The notes beneath the pieces were generated by a model. The model saw nothing but the letters and a program-made list of their open reading frames with translations. It searched no databases and was not told the DNA's origin. 64,000 nucleotides of DNA from Wenzhouxiangella sp. (GTDB lineage: Bacteria; Pseudomonadota; Gammaproteobacteria; Xanthomonadales; Wenzhouxiangellaceae), in assembly GCA_007118895.1 (NCBI GenBank), contig SKQS01000114.1, forward strand, positions 1 to 64,000, in the 5' to 3' direction. A program made the translations under genes and the position numbers. This document shows positions 1 through 10,100 of this stretch, piece after piece (positions within the stretch are counted from its first letter, which is position 1; the number at the start of each line of letters is the position of its first letter).

Positions 1-306
1 GATGTTGATGTGTTCACCGTCGGCGGCAAGCATGTGGCCGAGCTTGGTGGCGACGCCTGGTTCAATTTCGAGGCCGATCTCGGGGTGGCCCGCAACGGCA
101 GCAATGACTTTGCCTATCGCCTGCGTGCCGACTATTACCCGATGCGCGTTTTCGGCATCGGGGCGCGCTATGCCGGCATCGAGTCCGACGACGAATGGGG
201 TCTTGGCGCCAGCTTCTTCTTCACCCCGCGGATCAACGGCGCGGCGGAGTGGACCCGCGCCGATGGCGACAATGTCTGGGAGCTACGCCTGGCCGCCCGT
301 TTCTGA
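1..306 (+). CDS. Outer-membrane beta-barrel protein, C-terminal fragment
   Basis: The frame is open from the first base, so the 5' end lies outside the window; about 101 residues are visible. The sequence alternates polar and hydrophobic/aromatic residues (for example FAYRLRADYYPM and WGLGASFFFTP), as in transmembrane beta-strands. It ends in a strand closing with phenylalanine (WELRLAARF), the usual C-terminal recognition signal for the BAM complex. The fragment resembles the end of YfaZ-like or other small porin-type proteins, but too little is visible to assign a family. The stop lies 57 bases before the SufU-like gene on the same strand. Confidence 0.6.
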   Translation, partial: DVDVFTVGGKHVAELGGDAWFNFEADLGVARNGSNDFAYRLRADYYPMRVFGIGARYAGIESDDEWGLGASFFFTPRINGAAEWTRADGDNVWELRLAARF

Positions 307-363
307 GGCTTCTTCCGGAACCACTTGCATGGGGCCCGTCCCGGCCCCATGCTTTGCCAGGCC

Positions 364-807
364 ATGAGTCTGGAACAGCTCTACCACGACCTCCTTCTCG
401 ATCACAATCGCTCCCCGCGCAACGTTGGTCGGCTCGAGGCGCCTACCCACAGCGCCCGTGGCCATGATGGCAGCTGTGGTGATGATCTGTTCATTACCTT
501 GAAGGTGGCCGACGGGGTGATCTCAACCATGCGCTGCGACGGCCAGGCCTGCGCGGTCACGACCGCCTCGGCGTCGATGCTTAGCGAGTGGATCGAAGGA
601 CGGAGCTTGTCCGAGTTTCATGCCGCTTTCGCGGAGTTTTCCAATATGCTGGACGACCCGGACGCGGTACCGCCGAAGTCGCTTGGCCCGTTGCGCATTC
701 TGCAGGCGGTGGCCCGATTTCCCGGTCGCAGGCGCAACGCCTTGCTGCCCTGGCGGACTGTCGGCGCGGCGCTGGAGGGCATTGCCGAAGTCGACAATGT
801 GCGGTGA
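364..807 (+). CDS. SufU/IscU-like iron-sulfur scaffold with the third cysteine replaced by Asn
   Basis: A 147-aa protein of the SufU/NifU N-terminal family, which accepts sulfur from cysteine desulfurases and helps assemble Fe-S clusters in the cytoplasm. The first two motifs are intact: GSCGDD with Cys38 and Asp40, and GQACAVTTAS with Cys63. At the third conserved site, where SufU has a cysteine (Cys128 in B. subtilis), the sequence reads RRRNALLPW with Asn125. The spacing of all three sites equals that of B. subtilis SufU (41/66/128) minus three, so this is a true substitution rather than misalignment. ATG 364 was chosen because an upstream in-frame start at 325 adds only unconserved residues. 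No suf or isc partner genes are visible. It may be a divergent or non-canonical scaffold. Confidence 0.8.
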   Translation: MSLEQLYHDLLLDHNRSPRNVGRLEAPTHSARGHDGSCGDDLFITLKVADGVISTMRCDGQACAVTTASASMLSEWIEGRSLSEFHAAFAEFSNMLDDPDAVPPKSLGPLRILQAVARFPGRRRNALLPWRTVGAALEGIAEVDNVR

Positions 808-856
808 TGAAACCCGCAGGCACGATACTGGTCTTAGCCGGCGGACAGCAAACCGG

Positions 857-2251
857 ATGAATCGGGATATGAAGCTCCCCAGCAATTTTGTTTCTGCCTT
901 GCTTGCCCTGGTTGTGACCGGAATGGGCGTGATGATGTGGTGGTCGCCGCTCGGCGCCGCCCTGCCACACTCGGTCGACGGTCAGCCGCTGCCGTCGCTG
1001 GCGCCGCTGCTCGAAGAGGTCACCCCGGCGGTGGTCAACGTGCATACCCGCACCCGGGTCCAGGTTCGCACCAGCCCGTTCATGGACGACCCGTTCTTTC
1101 GCCGTTTCTTCGACTTTCCCAGCATGCCGCGCGAGCGGGTCCAGCAGAGTCTGGGCTCGGGCGTGATCGTCGATGCCGAAAAGGGCCACATCCTGACCAA
1201 CAACCACGTCATCGATGGCGCCGACGATATCGCGGTAACGCTGCATGATGGCCGCGAGTACTCGGCAGAGTTCATCGGCAGCGAACGCGACACCGATCTG
1301 GCCGTCATTCGCATCCAGGCCGACAGCCTGGCCGAGCTGCCGCTGAGCGATTCCGACCGGCTTCGCGTCGGTGATTTCGTGGTCGCAGTCGGCAATCCCT
1401 TCGGCCTTGGTCAGACCGTGACCTCGGGTATCGTCTCGGCGCTGGGGCGCAGCGGCCTGCGCGGCCTTGAGTACCAGAACTTCATCCAGACCGACGCCTC
1501 GATCAATCCCGGCAACTCTGGCGGCGCGCTGATCAACCTGGCTGGCGAATTGATCGGTATCAACACCGCGATTTTCACCCCCTCCGGCGGCAACGTGGGG
1601 ATCGGTTTTGCCATTCCGGCGGCTACTGCCCGCCACGTGATGTCGCAACTGGTTCAGTTCGGCGAGGTACGGCGCGGCAGCCTGGGCATTGATGTGCAGG
1701 ATCTGACCAGCCAGCTGCGCGAGGCGCTGGAATTGCCGGAGACCATGCGTGGCGCGGTGATCACCCGGGTAGAGCGGGATTCGGCGGCCGAGCAGGCGGG
1801 CTTGCGTGCCGGCGATATCCTGGCGCGCCTCGATGGTCGCCCGGTGCAGAACGCCAATCACTTCCGCCATGCCGAGGGCTTGCTGACGGTGGGCCGCGAG
1901 GTCGAGCTGGGCTACTGGCGCGATGGCCGTTCGCACCAGGTCAGCGTCGAGATCGTCGAAGACCTGGATGCGCGGATTTCCGGCCGGCGTCTGGATGCGC
2001 GCCTGGATGGCGTCAGCCTGATACGGGTGCCCGATCGTGCCCATGCCCAGGGCGTGGTGGTCGAGGTGGTGCGGCGCAACACCCCGGCCTGGCGCGCGGG
2101 CTTGCGTGGTGGTGACCTGGTCGTAGCCGTCAACCGCCAACCGGTGCGCTCGCTTAGCGAGTTCCGTACCCAGTTCCCGCTGTCGGCCGATCGCGAGCTG
2201 GTGCTGGAAATTCGCCGTCGCGGCGCCGGCTACCTGGTCATCCTGGAGTAG
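857..2251 (+). CDS. degQ: DegQ/HtrA-family periplasmic serine protease
   Basis: A 464-aa trypsin-like protease/chaperone of the HtrA family, acting on misfolded proteins in the periplasm. An N-terminal hydrophobic stretch (about residues 10-28) is the signal peptide or anchor. The catalytic triad is visible: His117 in NNHVIDG, Asp147 in DTDLAV and Ser221 in NPGNSGGAL. The LA-loop carries the phenylalanine-rich DPFFRRFFDF typical of DegQ/DegP. Two PDZ domains follow, at about 275-365 and 375-464. The length matches E. coli DegQ (455 aa). ATG 857 is taken as start; ATG 869 is equally possible because GGGA sits just upstream of it. The gene follows the SufU-like gene and lies 9 bases before the deacetylase-like gene, so the two downstream genes are probably co-transcribed. 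Confidence 0.88.
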   Translation: MNRDMKLPSNFVSALLALVVTGMGVMMWWSPLGAALPHSVDGQPLPSLAPLLEEVTPAVVNVHTRTRVQVRTSPFMDDPFFRRFFDFPSMPRERVQQSLGSGVIVDAEKGHILTNNHVIDGADDIAVTLHDGREYSAEFIGSERDTDLAVIRIQADSLAELPLSDSDRLRVGDFVVAVGNPFGLGQTVTSGIVSALGRSGLRGLEYQNFIQTDASINPGNSGGALINLAGELIGINTAIFTPSGGNVGIGFAIPAATARHVMSQLVQFGEVRRGSLGIDVQDLTSQLREALELPETMRGAVITRVERDSAAEQAGLRAGDILARLDGRPVQNANHFRHAEGLLTVGREVELGYWRDGRSHQVSVEIVEDLDARISGRRLDARLDGVSLIRVPDRAHAQGVVVEVVRRNTPAWRAGLRGGDLVVAVNRQPVRSLSEFRTQFPLSADRELVLEIRRRGAGYLVILE

Positions 2252-2260
2252 GATAGATCC

Positions 2261-3106
2261 ATGAGCGGAACTCGCGCCGATCGCTTCCTGATGCTGCTTT
2301 GGCATGCTTTCTACAGCGACGAGATCGGCATCAACCACGAAGCCGGCCCCGATCTGGAGGCGTTTTCAGCCGACCTGGAGACGCTGGGCGACCATGGCTG
2401 GACGATCTGGCCGCTGGATCAGGCACTGGCCGCCCTGACTGCCGGCAACCTGCCGCCGAAGATCGTCGTGCTGACCGCCGATGATGGCCCGATAATGGAT
2501 TTCGAGGATTTCGATCATCCGCAGTGCGGCTGGCAGAAAAGCCTGGATCGGCGTCTGCGGGAATTCGTCGCTGCCCGGGGTGCCGATCCCGGTCATCGAC
2601 CGCATGTCAGCTCTTTCGTGATTGCCTCGCCCGAGGCGCGGGCCGAAATGGACAGCAAACTGTGCGGCGGCATGGACGTGTTGAGCGATCGTTGGTGGGC
2701 CGCGGCGGCGGCCTCGGGCCGCATGGGCATCGAAAATCACAGCTGGGACCACAACCATCCCTGTCTGAGCCGGACCTGCCAGCGCGACGGCCTGGGTGGA
2801 GACTTTGCGCTGATCGACACCGAGGATGAGTGCCGGCTGGAGATCGACCGCGCCAGTGACTACATCGAGTGCGTCGCGGCCCGGCGTCCGCGCTACTTCG
2901 CCTACCCGTTCGGACAGGCCAGTGACTACCTGCGCCGTCACTACCTGCCCACCCATGCGGCTCGTCTGGGCATCGAGGCGGGTATCGGTTGCGATCCAGA
3001 GCCGGTTACCCGCAACAGCGACCGCTGGTTTTTGCCCCGCTACATCTGCGGCCGCGACTGGCGCAGCCGCACAGACCTCGAACGCATCCTTTCCGAAGCA
3101 GGCTAG
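2261..3106 (+). CDS. Polysaccharide deacetylase (NodB-homology) family protein
   Basis: A 281-aa protein with the signature motifs of carbohydrate esterase family 4. Motif 1 is LTADDGP with Asp74/Asp75, a variant of the usual TFDDG. Motif 2 is ENHSWDH with His160 and His164, the metal ligands. A later YPFG matches the conserved substrate-groove segment. There is no signal peptide, so it is probably cytoplasmic or acts on a cytoplasmic substrate; the target sugar cannot be told. It starts 9 bases after the degQ stop. The stop codon (3104-3106) lies inside the left arm of a 27-bp inverted repeat shared with the convergent gene. Confidence 0.78.
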   Translation: MSGTRADRFLMLLWHAFYSDEIGINHEAGPDLEAFSADLETLGDHGWTIWPLDQALAALTAGNLPPKIVVLTADDGPIMDFEDFDHPQCGWQKSLDRRLREFVAARGADPGHRPHVSSFVIASPEARAEMDSKLCGGMDVLSDRWWAAAAASGRMGIENHSWDHNHPCLSRTCQRDGLGGDFALIDTEDECRLEIDRASDYIECVAARRPRYFAYPFGQASDYLRRHYLPTHAARLGIEAGIGCDPEPVTRNSDRWFLPRYICGRDWRSRTDLERILSEAG

Positions 3107-3166
3107 GGAGGCTCTGAACAACTCTGCGCGGGCGCGACAGCGCAGAGTTGTTCAGAGCCTCCCTAG
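3103..3166. repeat. Perfect 27-bp inverted repeat between convergent genes (possible two-way terminator or MITE-like element)
   Basis: The arms are 3103-3129 and 3140-3166, identical as reverse complements over all 27 bases, with a 10-base loop (3130-3139). The left arm holds the TAG stop of the deacetylase gene and the right arm holds the TAG stop of the opposing gene, in mirror positions. There is no T-run on either side, so it is not a textbook intrinsic terminator, although a hairpin of this length would block transcription from both directions. I saw no second copy in the window. Confidence 0.85.
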
Positions 3167-3669
3167 AACGGTTCGCGCTGGTGGATGGAATCCAGCAGCG
3201 CACGTTGTTCGGCGCCTTGTAGCTGTCGATTCCAGCGCACGATCAGGTAGGGGTGATCGAGACGCTGATAGCCGCACTGTTCGACTACCGACCAGCTTCT
3301 GGCATCGCCGCAGCAGGCGAACGTCGCCACCGACTCATCTTCGAACAGCGCCTCTCCGTAGCGCATCAGCTGCAGCATCAGGCCGCCGGCTGCGGTCACC
3401 GCCGCCAGCTGCTCTGGCGCCATTGCCCTGAGCACCCGTCCGTCGGTGCACGCCCCGCGCGAGAGCATGGCCGGGCCGTGGGACAGATAGTTGACGTAGG
3501 CGGCCGGCAGCCAGCCGCCGGCGTCGCGATACAGGGCCATGATATGGTGACCGTCCACAGGGGCCGGATCGCCGTACTTGTAGCGAAAGATCGGCTCGGC
3601 CAGCACTTGGCCCTCGCGGATTTCGCTGACCAAGATGAATTCACTCAAGCGGGGATCGACCAGGTTCAT
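3163..3669 (-). CDS. Hypothetical protein, possibly GNAT-acyltransferase-like
   Basis: A 168-aa soluble protein with no motif that I can name with certainty. The C-terminal part (FACCGDARSWSVVEQCGY followed by a hydrophobic strand ending in IVRW) has the look of the last strands of a GNAT acetyltransferase, but a clear acetyl-CoA P-loop is not visible. The frame extends to an ATG at 3786, which would add 39 residues. I prefer ATG 3669 because the extra segment has poor coding character, and because an FNR-like box and a TATGTA -10-like element would put transcription start inside it. The stop overlaps the right arm of the 27-bp palindrome. The gene converges on the deacetylase-like gene. Confidence 0.5.
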   Translation of the reverse strand: MNLVDPRLSEFILVSEIREGQVLAEPIFRYKYGDPAPVDGHHIMALYRDAGGWLPAAYVNYLSHGPAMLSRGACTDGRVLRAMAPEQLAAVTAAGGLMLQLMRYGEALFEDESVATFACCGDARSWSVVEQCGYQRLDHPYLIVRWNRQLQGAEQRALLDSIHQREPF

Positions 3670-3806
3670 GACTTCAACGGACGCCGGATTGCGACAATAG
3701 CCTACCCGATTGCACCGGGGCAGGTTGCCGGTGAAAATAATTGGCGGGTTTCCTGGCCGATTGACGGAATTAAGTAGTAAGTACATAAAGGCTCTTTTCC
3801 GAATGC

Positions 3807-3820
3807 TTGATTCAAATCAA
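3807..3820. promoter_or_regulatory. FNR/CRP-family operator-like palindrome
   Basis: TTGATTCAAATCAA matches the FNR/Anr consensus TTGAT-N4-ATCAA at every defined position. On the minus strand a TATGTA hexamer at 3782-3787 would serve as -10 with the box centred near -40, as in class II FNR promoters, driving the 3163-3669 gene. The site is about 350 bases upstream of the giant secretory operon on the other strand, so regulation of that operon is possible but less direct. Confidence 0.4.
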
Positions 3821-4170
3821 ACAACCGTGTCACCATTGCGATCGATTTAACAGAATTTTTCATGGTTCAGCCTGCCTTCATTTATCATCCACCGACCGAG
3901 TGCTGCCTGACGGGCTGCCTCGGCCATTCCTTTTATTCGCCGCAAAATCAATTGGTTGAGGCGCGGATGGGATTGGATCAGAGGTCCGGAGTTCGCGTCT
4001 GGGGATTCAGCACGCGGCTGCCGGTCATTTCAAGGAGATTTTCGACCGCCCTGATGGCGTGATCGAAAAAAATCGCAAGACGGGCCACAGCCCGTCTTGA
4101 TCAGGGAACGCGCCGCGTCCAAGCTCGGGGTATCTAGGGCTGACGCGGCCACAGATGGAGAAATCCAGCC
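3821..4170. other. Intergenic region upstream of the giant-protein operon
   Basis: This stretch separates the FNR-like box from the GTG start at 4171. The only open frame (3862-4062, 66 codons) has no recognisable protein character. It holds a hairpin with an A-run at 4066-4099 and a weak -10-like TATCTA at 4131-4136 without a good -35. A ribosome site GGAGA at 4157-4161 serves the giant gene. Confidence 0.5.
4066..4099 (-). terminator. Intrinsic-terminator-like hairpin facing left
   Basis: The stem arms are 4076-4085 and 4090-4099 (10 bp, 4-base loop), followed on the minus strand by a run of seven T (4066-4072 on the plus strand is A7). Read leftward this is a standard intrinsic terminator. 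No minus-strand gene lies to its right, so it would stop antisense transcription coming out of the giant gene. Confidence 0.5.
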
Positions 4171-7100
4171 GTGAGTCAGCACGCACGTCCGTGGCCCAGC
4201 CGCCTTCAGCCGCTCCTGGCCCTTGCTTTCCTTCTGGCGACGCTTTCGCTGAACGCCCAGGCCGATCTGGATGTGAGCTGGACCGGGCCTGGGACCTACA
4301 CCCCCGGAACCACCGCGACCTATACCCTGGTGATCACCAATACTGACACCGATGACCCGGTCGCGCCGTTTGCGGTGTCCACCGCCTTTCCCGGCACGGT
4401 CAGTCTGAGCTGGAGTTGTCAGAACCAGGATGGTGCCCCTCTCGGATGCCAGAGTGCCAGTTCCAGCGGCACGGGTAACATCAATTACGGTGGAGCCGGA
4501 ATCGCCGAAGGCGGCTCGCTGACCTATGTCTTTCAGGCCAGCTTTGCTTCCTCCATGACTGCTGACCCATTGAATGTCAACGCCACGGTCGATGGCGACA
4601 ATTTTTCGTTCGGGAGCACACTGGCCTTGCAGACCGAGCTCAGCGTCAGCAAGGACACCAGCCCGCCCGGCGGCACCACCTATGTCCCGGGAGATTCCGG
4701 CGCGTACCTGATCCAGGTCACCAATGCCGGACCATCCGATGCCGCGGGCGTTACCGTGATCGACACTCTGCCAGGCGGGGTGACTGCGACCGGTTGGACC
4801 TGCAGCGCCAGTGGCGGAGCCTCGTGCCCGTCCGGATCCGGCGGTGGCTCGCTCAATGAGACAATCAATGTCGCCGCCGGCGGCACGCTGAGTTTCGTGC
4901 TCAATGTGCAATACGCTGCCAATTTGACTGACCCGGTAACCAACGAAGTCGAGATCCAGGTACCGGCCAATCTGAATGACAGCTCGGGCGCATCGGCCTA
5001 TAACGACAGCGTGACGCTTAATCCCGACCTCCAGGTCGACCTGGTGGTTACCGTCGATTCGGGTTCCCTGCCTGACCATATCGTCGCCGGTGGTGACGCC
5101 GAAACCGTCACCTTTACTGTCCGCAATGATGGTCCTTCGCGACTTGGATCTGCCGCTGTTTTTGCCTCCCTGCCGTTTGATGATGTCGACAATGCGAGCT
5201 GGACCTGCAGCTCCGCCTCCCTTTGCAGTGAGGTCAGCGGCGACAACCAGATCGGAGTCGAGATCAATCTCGACGTCGACCAATCGGTCACGCTTGTCCA
5301 GTCGCTGTCGCTGGCCAGCAGTGCGCTGGGCGACGACGGAGAGATCACTTTGAGTCTGTCGGCACTGGCCGGGCTGAACCACACCGAGCTGGATGAAGAG
5401 TCGGCGACAACACAACTGCAGCTGGATCTGCGTCGGGAAGCGGCGATCGCCGTGACCAAGACCAACAACCGTGATGCGGCCAATCCCGGGGAGGCGCTGG
5501 TCTACGAAATCGAGGTTCGCAACCTGGGGCCCAGTGATCTGGGCAATGTCACCGACGAGCTTGGTGTTCTGCTGACCGACAACATGCCAGCGGGGCTCGG
5601 CGCCAATCCCGAGGAATGCCCCGGTGCCTCCTCTCCAAACGATCCGCCATGCTGGCGGCTTTGTCCCAGCAACAATACTGACATTCCGGATGCCGGTGGA
5701 CAGAACTCGGAGGATTGCCCGGTCGAGCGGGTATTGGGTACCGGCAACATCAGTAATCAGTCCATCGCCCTGACCGCAGGCGGTTCCAGTACGGTTTTCA
5801 TACACGCCTCGATCCGAAACGACGCCTCCGGCATCATCGAAAATACCGCCCAGGTCGAGGTGACCGACCCCGATATCCACCCGGTGAGCGCGGGCAGCCT
5901 GAGCGATCAGGACACTGACCTGACCACGGTTGACATCAGTACCGATCTGCAGGTCAACAAGACCACCGGCCCCGGCAGCGCGGTCCCCGGCGAGGAGTTC
6001 TCGTTCGTGGTCACCTTGACCAATGCCGGCTTCATCGCCGCCAACAACTCCCGGCTGATCGACGAGCTGCCGATCTTCGATGCAGTCAATCAGCCGGCCG
6101 GATTCGAGCCGGGCACGATCCGCTTTCAGTGCCGGGCCTTTGATGGCGCCTGCTGCAACCACAACAGCAGCAACTGCGGCGCCTCCACACCAACCTCGCC
6201 GGTATTTGCCGACAGCATCGACCATGGGGTCGATCTGCCGCCACAGTCATCGGTCGAGTTCACCATCACCGGCAAACTGGATACCCGGGCCACCGGGCTG
6301 CTGGAAAACGAGGCCTCGGCACTGACGCCGCCGGGAATCGAGGAGGCCGATGAGAGCAGCGCGGTCGATACTGCCAGCATCAACCTGGCGCCGGCGGCCG
6401 GATTGGGCATCGAGAAGAACGTGACCGGCGTCAGCGAGATCGACGGCGAGAATCGTTTCACCATTGGCTATGAATTGATCGTCACCAGTTCCGGTCCGAG
6501 CTTTGCCCCCGGGGTGACCGTGACCGATCAGTTCACCAGCAGCGCGCTGGATGCAGGCTCGGCACAGTGGAGCTGTGAAGTCATATCCGGCGGACCGAAT
6601 ACCAGCTGCGAGCATCCGGGTGGCTCAAGCGGCCCCTTGGATTCAACGGTCGATCTGGATCCGGGCGCGGTAGTCCGCTACGAGATCAGCATCGATACCG
6701 TGCTTGACCCCGAGCCCGGCCCCATCGTCAACACCGCCCAGGCCTCGTCGGCATTGGGGCTGGCCACCGACCAGGCCTCGACCACCGTCATCGGCAGTGC
6801 CGAGCTGGAAGTAATCAAGGACAACAACCGTTTCGAGGCCGCGCCGGGCAATAGCGTCGATTATGTCATCCGCATCCAGAATCACGGTCCGTCCGATGTA
6901 TTCGGCGTCAGCGTGATCGACGAGTTCCCGGCGGAACTGGAGAACGTGGTCTGGCAGTGCGAGGCGACCACCCCGGTGCCCGGCGACCTGGCGCCATTGT
7001 CGCCGGAAATGGTCGGCACCTCCCGTGCGGCCGGCCAGGCCGTGGTCGCCAGCGCCGATGGTCGCCATGTCTATGTGGCCGGCTCCACCCTGCTGGGTCT

Positions 7101-10100
7101 GGGCTCGCTGTTCGTTTTCGATCGCAACAATGTCCCGGGCCTGAACTTCGGCGTGGTCGTGCCGCTGGAGACCGAGACCGAGGGTGTCAATGACCCCAGC
7201 GATCCGGGCGGCACGGTGCGTGGTCTGCATGCGCCGGTCGATATCGCCATGAACCCGGGCAATCAGTTCGTCTATGTGCTGTCGGAGACCGCGACCATCG
7301 ATGATGAGGACGTGCCGGCGGCAATCGCGGTGTTCAGCCGCAACACCAACCCGCTGTCGGCCAACTATGGCCGGCTGACCTTCGTCGACCGCGTTACCGA
7401 CGGGGTGCCGGAGGATGCGCGTCGCCTGGTCGTTACCACCGGCAATGTCTATGTCAGCGGCGATGAAGTCGTCGCCGTGTTCCAGCGCGACCTGGCCGGT
7501 GGGCTGCCGAATTTCGATATTGATTTCGAGGACCACGGGCTGAGCGCGCCAGGACCCATGGCTTTCGATGCCGGCAGGCTTCTGCTGTTTGTCGCCGATG
7601 CAGCCGGTACCGGGCTGGCGGCCCTGGATATTCTGCCGGCCGGTGGCGGCAACCCGGCCGGCCGCCTGGCCGTGCGCGCCTCCGCCACCAGCTCGAACTG
7701 GAACTCGGCCTTTGATCTTCAGGTCGTGCCGGCCAGTGCCCAGCTTTACCTGAGCGCCACCGGCGCTGGCCGCCTGAGTCTGATCCAGTACGGTGATCTG
7801 GATGGAGATGGTCTGGTCGATGATATCGTCTACGGTGCCGAAGACCCCCAGCTCGAGTCGGCGCTGGCTGCCGGCGCCCGGGTGGACGTGGCCGGCGATG
7901 GCGAGCACCTGATCGGCGCCAGCGCTGGTTCCAATGTCCTGTTCCAGTACCGCCGCGACACCATTTCCGGCGGTCTCAGCGAGTTGGAATTCGTGCCTGC
8001 CTCGCCTACCCGCGATCCGAGCGCGGTGGCGATCAGCTCCGATGGTCGCCACGTGCTGGTGGCCTCGGCCAGTACGGAAGAGGATTCGGCGCCGCTCAGT
8101 GTGTTCTCGCGCCGCGCCCCCGACCCGTTGTTTGCCTTCATCCAGGCCGACCGGCGTGGTGACCAGGGCGGTCTGGTCCAGGGCATGCAGGCGCCCAACG
8201 ATGTCGCGGTCAGCCCCGATGGCGCCCATGTCTACGTGCTGAGCCTGCCAGACAATGCGCTGACCGTGTTTCGCCGCCATGTCGAAAAGGGGCTGACCGA
8301 GGACAGCTACGGCGAACACCTGGAATACATCACGACCTATTTCGACGGCGTCAACGGTTTCGTCGGCCTCGACCAGCCGCGTCGGCTGCTGATCAGTCCC
8401 AGCGGCGACAATGTCTATGTCAGCAGCGAGGCACGTGACAGCCTGGTCGCGCTTGAGCGCGACAATGACAGCAATTCGCCGACCTACGGGCGCCTGAGCC
8501 CGATACCGGATCAGCATTTCCGCACCGGCGATTCCGTGCCCGATCCCGGCGATGGCCCGGCAACCATCAACGCGCTGCTTGGCGCCAAGGGTTTGGCCAT
8601 GGATCCGCTGGGTCGGCATCTTTACGTGGCCGGCAGCTTCGATGCCACAATCGGCATTTTCCGGCGCGATACCGAAGATGGCAGCCTGAAGTACATCGGC
8701 CGGGCCGCTGGCGGACAGAACGGTGCGACCGGCATGTCGGGGATACGCGACCTGGCGGTCAGCCCGGATGGTCGCCAGGTGCTTGGAGTCAGCACCATTT
8801 CGAATGCCCTGGTGGTCTTCGATCGCGACAGCGAGACGACCAGCGTCAGCTTCGGTCAGCTTTCCTTCCTCCAGGCACAGCTGACCAATATCGGTACCCG
8901 ACCGGTTGCCCTGCATATCCCCGGGGGGCAGGCGACCGGTGGTGGCGACCATGTTTACGTGGTCTCGGAAATCAGCTCGACGGTGGCGGTGCTGCGCCGG
9001 GTAACCGACCCGGGCAGCTCGGCGTTCGGCCGGGTCCAGCCGATCCAGATCGTGGCCAACAACTCCGGCGTCAGCCACATGTCAGGCCCGCGCGATGTGC
9101 GGGTCAGCCCGGACGGCCGCAAGGTCTATGTCGCGGCGCAGAATTCCAGTGCCCTGCTGGTGTTCGATCGTGACCTGAACGCATCCAGCATCAGCTATGG
9201 CCATGTCAACCTGGCCGAGACCCGGCGTCATAACGTCGATGGCGTCAAGGGCCTTGCTCAGGTGCGCTCGCTGGCGGTCAGCCCGGACTCGCGCAATGTC
9301 TACGCTGCCAGTTTCGGCGACAGCGCGGTGTCCAGTTTCCGTCTCGGCGTCGGCTCGGTATGCAGCGCCGGCGGCAGCGGCTTGATCATGGACTTAGCCG
9401 ATATCGGCGCCGGCGGTACCGTGGAGTACCGGGCCAGCGCCACGATCCGCGCCGATGCGGTGGGTGATCCCACGAACGTGGCCGGCTGCCCGGCCGGGAC
9501 CACCGGTCGCCTGGTCAACACTGTCGATGTGATCCTGCCATCGACGATCAGCCCGATCTCGCCGGACGTGTGCACCGGCGGCGGCGATTTCTGCGATACC
9601 GATCTGACCTGCCTGGTGCCGGCTGGTGATGTCAGCGTGGAGAAGGTCAGCAACACGGTGTCGGTGGTGGCCGGCGAGACCGTCGAGTACGAGATTACCA
9701 TTCGCAATACCGGCCCCAGTAACCTGGTGCATGATCCCGATTTCCCGCTGACGCTGACCGATGAACTCGACGCCAATCCCGGCCTGGTTTCGGGTTCTGC
9801 CGCCTGGACCTGCGAGGCCAGCGGCTCCGGCGCTCTGAGTTTCGTCGAGGCAACTTTCGGCGATGCCGATTCTGGCCCGTTCGGCATGGACGGACTGGTT
9901 TCACTAACCGCTGTCGATGCGGCCGCCGGCGGCAGCCCGATTGACCTGATGATCGGCGCCAGCGTGCTCGATGATGCCGTCGTGGTGTTCGAGCGCGACC
10001 CGGTCAGCGGGCAGCTCGGCAGTCAGCTGGCCGTTTTGAGCGGCTCGATCTCGTTTGCCAGCGGCCAGCAGTTCAGTGCACTGGACGGTGCCCGTTCGGT

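Noticed and set aside
808-860. 17-codon frame overlapping the SufU-like stop and the degQ start
   Set aside because: The overlaps at both ends look like coupling, but the peptide is short, lacks a ribosome site, and such overlaps are common by chance in high-GC DNA.
581-2338. Long minus-strand open frame across degQ (585 codons)
   Set aside because: Mirror frame of a high-GC gene with a complete catalytic triad on the plus strand; its translation is rich in His, Gln and Arg without domain character. Similar long antisense frames across the giant genes (for example 4030-6225 and 6643-9078) were rejected for the same reason.
3862-4062. 66-codon plus-strand frame before the giant gene
   Set aside because: No ribosome site, mixed composition and no recognisable motif; it overlaps the leftward hairpin region.
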